Positions 6,340 through 9,284 of a DNA stretch of 9,284 nt are shown here, piece after piece (the first letter of the stretch is position 1; each line of letters begins with the position of its first letter). This stretch comes from Pseudomonadota bacterium. GTDB lineage: Bacteria > Pseudomonadota > Alphaproteobacteria > Rhizobiales > Rhizobiaceae. A model generated the notes under the pieces. The model did no database searches, was not told where the DNA came from, and was given only the letters and a program-made list of their open reading frames with translations. The position numbers and the translations under genes are program-made. The stretch is from contig JAEYXI010000690.1 in NCBI GenBank assembly GCA_023428515.1, positions 1 through 9,284 on the forward strand. The letters are read 5' to 3'.

Positions 6340-6362
6340 CGGAAAGGACGGCCAGGAACCTC

Positions 6363-6743
6363 TCACGCCGCCGCGACCGCCTCGATCTCGACCAGCAGCG
6401 GCGGCGCGGCCAGCGCCTTGACGACCAGCAGCGTGGTGGCCGGCGGCGGCGAAGGCAGCGTGCCGCCCGCCGCCTCCATGAAACCGGGGATCAGGCTCTC
6501 GTCGGTCAGGTAGATGTTCACCTTGGCGAGGTTCGAGGCGTTCATGCCGGCCTCGGCCAGCACCGCGTTCAGATTGGCCACCGCTATCTTCGCCTGCTCG
6601 GCGATCCCCTGCCCCATATTGCCTTCGGCATCGACGCCGACCTGCCCGGAGATGAACAGCATGCGCTGTGGCGACCGCACCTCCGCTCCCTGGCTGTAGT
6701 GGGGCGACTTCGGATAGCCGGTCGGGTCGATCATCGTGATCAT
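6363..6743 (-). CDS. Rid-family (YjgF/YER057c/UK114) protein lacking the RidA arginine
   Basis: This is a 126-aa protein, the normal length of the family. The start ATG at 6743 follows GAGGAG by 7 nt and overlaps the upstream tetR stop as ATGA. Family marks: Tyr16 in HYSQG, LFISGQVGVDAEGNM (29-43), QAKIAVANLNAVLAEAG (50-66), VNIYLTD (75-81), and C-terminal VEIEAVA with Glu120. In RidA (2-aminoacrylate/enamine deaminase) an arginine in PAR (Arg105 of E. coli) binds the substrate carboxylate; here the sequence is PPATTLLVV, with Thr103 at that place. The protein is therefore probably not a classical RidA but one of the Rid subfamilies without the arginine, whose reactions are mostly unassigned. 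It should be a cytoplasmic trimer. Co-transcription with a TetR regulator suggests response to a specific small molecule. Confidence 0.9.
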   Translation of the reverse strand: MITMIDPTGYPKSPHYSQGAEVRSPQRMLFISGQVGVDAEGNMGQGIAEQAKIAVANLNAVLAEAGMNASNLAKVNIYLTDESLIPGFMEAAGGTLPSPPPATTLLVVKALAAPPLLVEIEAVAAA

Positions 6744-7369
6744 CGCTTTTCTCCTCTCCTGGTTTTTCGTGTGCCTGTCGGCCTTGCGGCTTGCTTCGCT
6801 TGCGCGCGCAGATCCTTCAGCCGCCCGAACTCCGCGCGCACCATCTCGGCCATCGCATCCATCGACACGCGGCTGCGCGAAAGCGTCAGCACTCCGTGAT
6901 AGAGCGTCATGAGATGCAGCGTCGCGGCAGGCGTCGCGGCAGGTCCGAGTTCGCGCGCCAACACTTGGCCTATCGCCTTCTCCGTCATCGCCAGCGTGTC
7001 TGCGATGTCGGCCGAAGCGAGGCCTTCTTCACGGCCGAACTCGACGATGGAATTGGTGACGAGGCAGCCGAACCCGTCCGAAAGCGGCGGCTCCAAAGTC
7101 GTCAGAATGAGTTTTTCCAGGTCTTCCAGCCCTGCCCCCTCGCCCGCGAAGGTGTCGAGCCGCTGCTTCACGAAGCCGTGGACGTAGTGATGCAAGGCCG
7201 CGCGGAAGAGCCCGGCCTTGTCGCCGAAGGCATTGTAGATGCTGCCCGAAACCAGCCCGGTCGCCTTCTCCAGTTCGGCAATCGAAACGTCGCGATAACC
7301 GCGTTGCCGGAACGCATTCGCGGCGGCAAAGAGAACGGTATCCCTGTCGAATGTGCGTGTACGGCCCAT
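6740..7369 (-). CDS. TetR/AcrR family transcriptional regulator
   Basis: This is a 209-aa protein starting MGRTRTFDRDTVLFAAANAF. The N-terminal DNA-binding domain is typical: helix 1 (about 10-22), helix-turn-helix DVSIAELEKATGLVSGSIYNAFGDKAGLF (27-55) with recognition helix at about 39-47, then a ligand-binding and dimer domain with GCLVTNSIVEFG (about 99-110) as seen in many regulators of small reactive compounds. The C-terminal tail is unusually basic (RKTRRGEKR); its AGG AGA GGA GAA codons also make up the ribosome site of the next gene. The stop overlaps the Rid start by 4 bp (ATGA), so the two are translationally coupled. No Shine-Dalgarno precedes the start; the promoter -10 ends 7 nt before ATG, suggesting a leaderless mRNA. 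It probably represses its own operon by binding the palindrome at 7380-7411. The ligand is unknown. Confidence 0.93.
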   Translation of the reverse strand: MGRTRTFDRDTVLFAAANAFRQRGYRDVSIAELEKATGLVSGSIYNAFGDKAGLFRAALHHYVHGFVKQRLDTFAGEGAGLEDLEKLILTTLEPPLSDGFGCLVTNSIVEFGREEGLASADIADTLAMTEKAIGQVLARELGPAATPAATLHLMTLYHGVLTLSRSRVSMDAMAEMVRAEFGRLKDLRAQAKQAARPTGTRKTRRGEKR

Positions 7370-7376
7370 GCGACTG

Positions 7377-7404
7377 ATATTAGAATATCTATTTTAAAAT
7401 GCAA
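7377..7404 (-). promoter_or_regulatory. Predicted sigma-70-type promoter of the tetR-rid operon
   Basis: On the minus strand TTGCAT (7404-7399; CTTG context, common in alphaproteobacterial -35 boxes) is followed after 16 nt by TAATAT (7382-7377), 4 of 6 positions of TATAAT. The next 7 nt lead directly to the ATG at 7369, so the transcription start would coincide with the start codon. The local AT richness stands out from the GC-rich surroundings. Confidence 0.45.
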
Positions 7405-7411
7405 GTTCTAA
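7380..7411. promoter_or_regulatory. 32-bp imperfect palindrome, candidate TetR operator
   Basis: Arms TTAGAA (7380-7385) and TTCTAA (7406-7411) and a perfect inner palindrome ATTTTAAAAT (7391-7400) share exactly the same centre (between 7395 and 7396); 12 of 16 base pairs of the whole element are symmetric. It covers the predicted -10 to -35 span of tetR, as expected for an autorepressor. Simple AT composition makes some symmetry likely by chance. Confidence 0.5.
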
Positions 7412-7441
7412 ATTTTCATCGAAGCATTTATGGAGCAAGCC

Positions 7442-7467
7442 GGAACGCAAGACGCTTTGCTTCGCTT
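7442..7467 (+). promoter_or_regulatory. EcfG/RpoE2-like promoter upstream of the K+ channel / CAX genes
   Basis: GGAAC (7442-7446) is followed after 16 nt by CGCT and gives TT at 7466-7467, that is GGAAC-N19-TT. This fits the Sinorhizobium RpoE2 form (GGAAC-N18/19-TT) and 3 of 4 bases of the -10 CGTT at N16. It lies in the divergent gap, about 58 bp before the channel start, with a predicted leader of about 50 nt. Confidence 0.42.
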
Positions 7468-7524
7468 ACATTCTGGTGGTAAGAAATTAGCGGTCTCTAA
7501 CAGGAGATCGCGGGCTGCCGCCAC

Positions 7525-7866
7525 ATGCAACCGAAGCAAATGAGGCGCATCTTTTTCAGCGCGCTGATACGTCAGGTCCGCGTTGTATGGCCAATTCTCT
7601 CCGGCATCATCCTGACGATGATCATCTGCGGCGTCGCCATTGGACACATAGAAAACTGGAGTCTTGGCGAAGCGCTTTACTTCACTTTCGCCACCGGGCT
7701 CACCATCGGATACGGCGATTTTGTCCCGCACACTTTCACTACCCGGGTCTTGGCCTTTGTGATCGGCATTTCCGGCATCGTACTGACCGGTCTTGTTGCG
7801 GCTGTCAGCGTTCAGGCCCTGCGCGCCGCGGACGACAGTCGCTCGATGATTCAAGGGGATGAATAG
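7525..7866 (+). CDS. Minimal two-transmembrane potassium channel
   Basis: This is a 113-aa inner-membrane protein with the KcsA/Ion_trans_2 plan: a basic cytoplasmic N-terminus (KQMRR...RQVR), TM1 (about 21-41, VWPILSGIILTMIICGVAIG), a pore helix (about 46-58, SLGEALYFTFATG), selectivity filter TIGYGD (60-65, the common TVGYGD with Ile for Val), then TM2 (about 74-96). The tail after TM2 is only about 17 residues, so there is no RCK or cyclic-nucleotide domain and gating must reside in the pore or a partner. It should form a tetramer. The start is the first ATG after an in-frame TAA; the only good Shine-Dalgarno (AGGAG, 7503-7507) is 17 nt away, too far, so translation is probably weak, or the second ATG (7540) is used. 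It is followed by a Ca2+/H+ exchanger after 94 bp, perhaps one transcript for ion homeostasis. Confidence 0.9.
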   Translation: MQPKQMRRIFFSALIRQVRVVWPILSGIILTMIICGVAIGHIENWSLGEALYFTFATGLTIGYGDFVPHTFTTRVLAFVIGISGIVLTGLVAAVSVQALRAADDSRSMIQGDE

Positions 7867-7917
7867 TCGGGCAAACAGGCGCGAGATTGGGGCAGCATTG
7901 AACGTGCATGACCCGGA

Positions 7918-7934
7918 GGTGCAGTGGCTGCATC
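7918..7934 (+). other. Small hairpin in the channel-exchanger spacer
   Basis: GGTGCAG (7918-7924) and CTGCATC (7928-7934) pair with one G-U around a TGG loop, 26 nt before the exchanger ATG and just ahead of its GGGGGA ribosome site. The rest of the 94-bp spacer (7867-7960) shows no gene. It may stabilise or separate the two messages; it is too short to be a confident terminator. Confidence 0.25.
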
Positions 7935-7960
7935 CTGGGTAGATCGTCGGGGGATTTCGC

Positions 7961-9055
7961 ATGGCTCTCTTGCTCAAGGAAGTTCGCGACAACCCAATCC
8001 TCTGGCTGTTGGCGATAGTTCCGGCCGTCTTTGTCGCGAAGGGCATCAATCCGGAAGCACACACTCTGCTTTTTGTGCTTTCGGTACTGGCGATCGTGCC
8101 GCTGGCCACGCTGTTGAGCACCGCCACCGAGTCGGTAGCCGCGAAAACCGGCGACACCGTTGGCGGTCTGCTGAACGCCACGCTGGGAAACCTCACCGAA
8201 CTGGTGATCGCACTCACCGCCTTGAACGCCGGCCAGTACATGCTGGTCAAGGCGTCGGTTGCCGGCGCGATCGTCACGAACACATTGTTCATGCTGGGCG
8301 CATCGTTCCTGCTCGGCGGCATTAAGCATCACGTGCAGGAATACAATCGCACCAGCGCGCGTCTCCAGACCAGCATGCTGTTTCTGGCCACGATCGCGCT
8401 GATCGCACCCTCCGCCATCCTCGACGCCGATCGAACGGCGACCTCGGCCTTCATGCAGAAACTAAGTCTCGGCTTGTCGTTTCTTCTCATTGCCACTTAC
8501 GTCCTCGGCCTGATCTTCTCGCTCAGGACACACAAGGAGTTCTTCGGCGGGGCCAGGCACGGCGAGAGCGGCGAGGAAGGCTGGCCGATGGGACTGGCGC
8601 TTGCTCTTCTTGCCGGTATCACGGTGCTCGTGGCGCTGGTCAGCGAGGTCTTCGTCGAGTCGGTCCAGCATGCGGCGGAAACCTTCGGCATGACCCCTGC
8701 ATTTGTGGGCTTCATTGTCGTCGCGCTGGTCGGCGGCGCGGCCGAGATGGCTTCGGCATTCTCCGGCGCCCGCAAGGATCGCCTTGATCTGAGCGTGGGC
8801 ATTGCGCTCGGAAGCGCATCGCAGATCGCGCTTTTCGTCGCGCCGGTACTGGTCCTGCTGAGCTACGTCGTCGGCCCCGCTCCGATGGACCTGCAGTTCT
8901 GGCCGGGCGCGGTGGTCATGGTGCTCATCGCCGCCACGACCGCCTTCCTCATCACCAACAGCGGGCGCTCGGCATGGTTCGTCGGAGTGCTGCCGATCAT
9001 GGTGTACCTGATCTTCGCCATGATGCTGTACCTGCTCCCGCCGCAGATACAGTAG
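7961..9055 (+). CDS. cax: Ca2+/H+ antiporter, CAX/ChaA-like family
   Basis: This is a 364-aa polytopic inner-membrane protein with about 10-11 hydrophobic segments. The start ATG has GGGGGA about 6 nt upstream. Two inverted alpha repeats of the cation/Ca2+ exchanger superfamily are visible: alpha-1 GGLLNATLGNLTELVIAL (68-85) with Glu80, and alpha-2 GGAAEMASAFSGARKDRLDL (258-277) with Glu262, followed by the family signature VGIALGSASQIALFV. Between the halves lies a short charged loop (HKEFFGGARHGESGEEG, 191-207), the place of the acidic motif of CAX proteins. The length matches bacterial exchangers. It should expel Ca2+ (possibly Na+ or K+) in exchange for protons. Odd point: alpha-2 of most CAX proteins reads GNxAEH, but here Asn is Gly259 and His is Met263, which may change ion choice. 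It stands downstream of a K+ channel on the same strand and ends 9 bp from a convergent gene. Confidence 0.92.
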   Translation: MALLLKEVRDNPILWLLAIVPAVFVAKGINPEAHTLLFVLSVLAIVPLATLLSTATESVAAKTGDTVGGLLNATLGNLTELVIALTALNAGQYMLVKASVAGAIVTNTLFMLGASFLLGGIKHHVQEYNRTSARLQTSMLFLATIALIAPSAILDADRTATSAFMQKLSLGLSFLLIATYVLGLIFSLRTHKEFFGGARHGESGEEGWPMGLALALLAGITVLVALVSEVFVESVQHAAETFGMTPAFVGFIVVALVGGAAEMASAFSGARKDRLDLSVGIALGSASQIALFVAPVLVLLSYVVGPAPMDLQFWPGAVVMVLIAATTAFLITNSGRSAWFVGVLPIMVYLIFAMMLYLLPPQIQ

Positions 9056-9057
9056 GC

Positions 9058-9088
9058 CAATGCCCTACCAGTAGGGTGACCGGCATTG
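9058..9088. terminator. Nested inverted repeats between convergent cax and BA14K genes
   Basis: CAATGCC (9058-9064) and GGCATTG (9082-9088) form a perfect 7-bp outer stem. Inside, CCCTAC (9063-9068) and GTAGGG (9071-9076) form a second stem that shares two bases with the outer one, so they may be alternatives. The element starts 3 bp after the cax stop and overlaps the last eight or so codons of the BA14K gene. GCTTTCT follows on plus, a weak T-tract. It is probably a shared 3' end or bidirectional terminator. Confidence 0.5.
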
Positions 9089-9284
9089 CTTTCTACGTCC
9101 GCTGTACGCCACAAAGGAATTGTCTTCCCGACGGTAGGAGACGTAGGTGGCACGGCACCATTCGACATGCGCCGGGCTCAGCCTCACCACGCGGTATTTC
9201 GGCCGTGCGACCAGCGGCTTGCCCGGCTCGCGGAAGTGGAACCCGAAATAAAGCGAACGGGCGTGGAAGTCCGGCGGCGTATTC
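9065..9284 (-). CDS. BA14K family protein (partial, N-terminus off the right edge)
   Basis: Seventy-two C-terminal codons and a TAG stop (9067-9065) are visible on minus; the start lies beyond the window. The translation contains [20 protein letters not shown], then [17 protein letters not shown]. The pattern HVxWCxxxYxSYxxxxxxFxxYxGxRxxC is the C-terminal signature of the BA14K family: small proteins, usually about 150 aa with a signal peptide, first known as an immunoreactive Brucella antigen and widespread in Hyphomicrobiales. The two conserved cysteines (in EWC and QC) are present and could form a disulfide. The segment before the signature ([19 protein letters not shown]) is not recognisable. 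The exact function is unsettled; envelope or lectin-like roles have been proposed for the family. The gene is convergent with the CAX exchanger. Confidence 0.82.
   Translation of the reverse strand, partial: NTPPDFHARSLYFGFHFREPGKPLVARPKYRVVRLSPAHVEWCRATYVSYRREDNSFVAYSGRRKQCRSPYW

Noticed and set aside
6791..7411. 206-codon plus frame opposite tetR
   Set aside because: It is a shadow of tetR. The helix-turn-helix is clear on minus, and the plus frame has no plausible start signal.
7408..8322. 304-codon minus-strand frame over the K+ channel and cax start
   Set aside because: Both plus genes have clear family signatures (TIGYGD, GNLTE). The minus translation shows no domain, and it would run through the intergenic control region.
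1..9284. CRISPR arrays, tRNA or rRNA genes, insertion sequences, toxin-antitoxin pairs, integrase or attachment sites
   Set aside because: None is visible: no regular repeats with spacers, no transposase or recombinase motifs, no cloverleaf sequences, and codon use looks even across the window.

Overview
The window is GC-rich with strongly GC-biased third codon positions, and it is densely packed with chromosomal-type genes. It carries a DUF2336 protein, a BA14K-family protein (a family typical of Brucella and other rhizobia-like bacteria) and promoter-like sites of the alphaproteobacterial EcfG/RpoE2 type. Together these point to an alphaproteobacterium of the order Hyphomicrobiales (Rhizobiales), perhaps close to Mesorhizobium or other Phyllobacteriaceae. 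I see no insertion sequence, phage gene, tRNA, rRNA, CRISPR array or toxin-antitoxin pair. The identification rests on gene content only.

Layout, left to right. Positions 1-984 (minus) hold the N-terminal part of a DUF2336 protein that runs off the left edge. Across a 168-bp divergent gap, a MaoC-type hydratase (1153-1605) and a CitE-like CoA-ester lyase (1605-2468) overlap by one base. They probably form a two-step hydration and C-C cleavage module on a branched or dicarboxylic acyl-CoA. A class I SAM methyltransferase (2543-3181) converges on a YdjA-like nitroreductase (3217-3801, minus), with a GC-rich hairpin between them. Divergent from the nitroreductase is an exported protein of three internal repeats (3921-4904), followed by an exported alpha/beta hydrolase (5015-5878).

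From 5959 to 7369 three genes lie on the minus strand. Transcription runs from a TetR-family regulator (7369-6740) into a Rid-family protein (6743-6363) with a 4-bp ATGA overlap. After an 83-bp gap with an EcfG-like promoter comes a small exported protein (6279-5959). The tetR start is preceded by an AT-rich promoter inside a 32-bp imperfect palindrome, and that mRNA may be leaderless. On the other side of this divergent region are a minimal two-helix potassium channel (7525-7866) and a Ca2+/H+ exchanger of the CAX family (7961-9055), perhaps co-transcribed from a second EcfG-like promoter. The exchanger ends 9 bp from the convergent 3' end of a partial BA14K-family gene (9065-9284, minus).

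No single multi-gene system dominates. The points most worth following are four. The first is the possible stress-controlled K+ channel plus CAX pair with an altered second CAX signature. The second is the autoregulated, possibly leaderless tetR coupled to a Rid protein that has lost its catalytic arginine. The third is the MaoC/CitE pair whose hydratase has Asn at the catalytic Asp position. The fourth is the unrecognised three-repeat exported protein.
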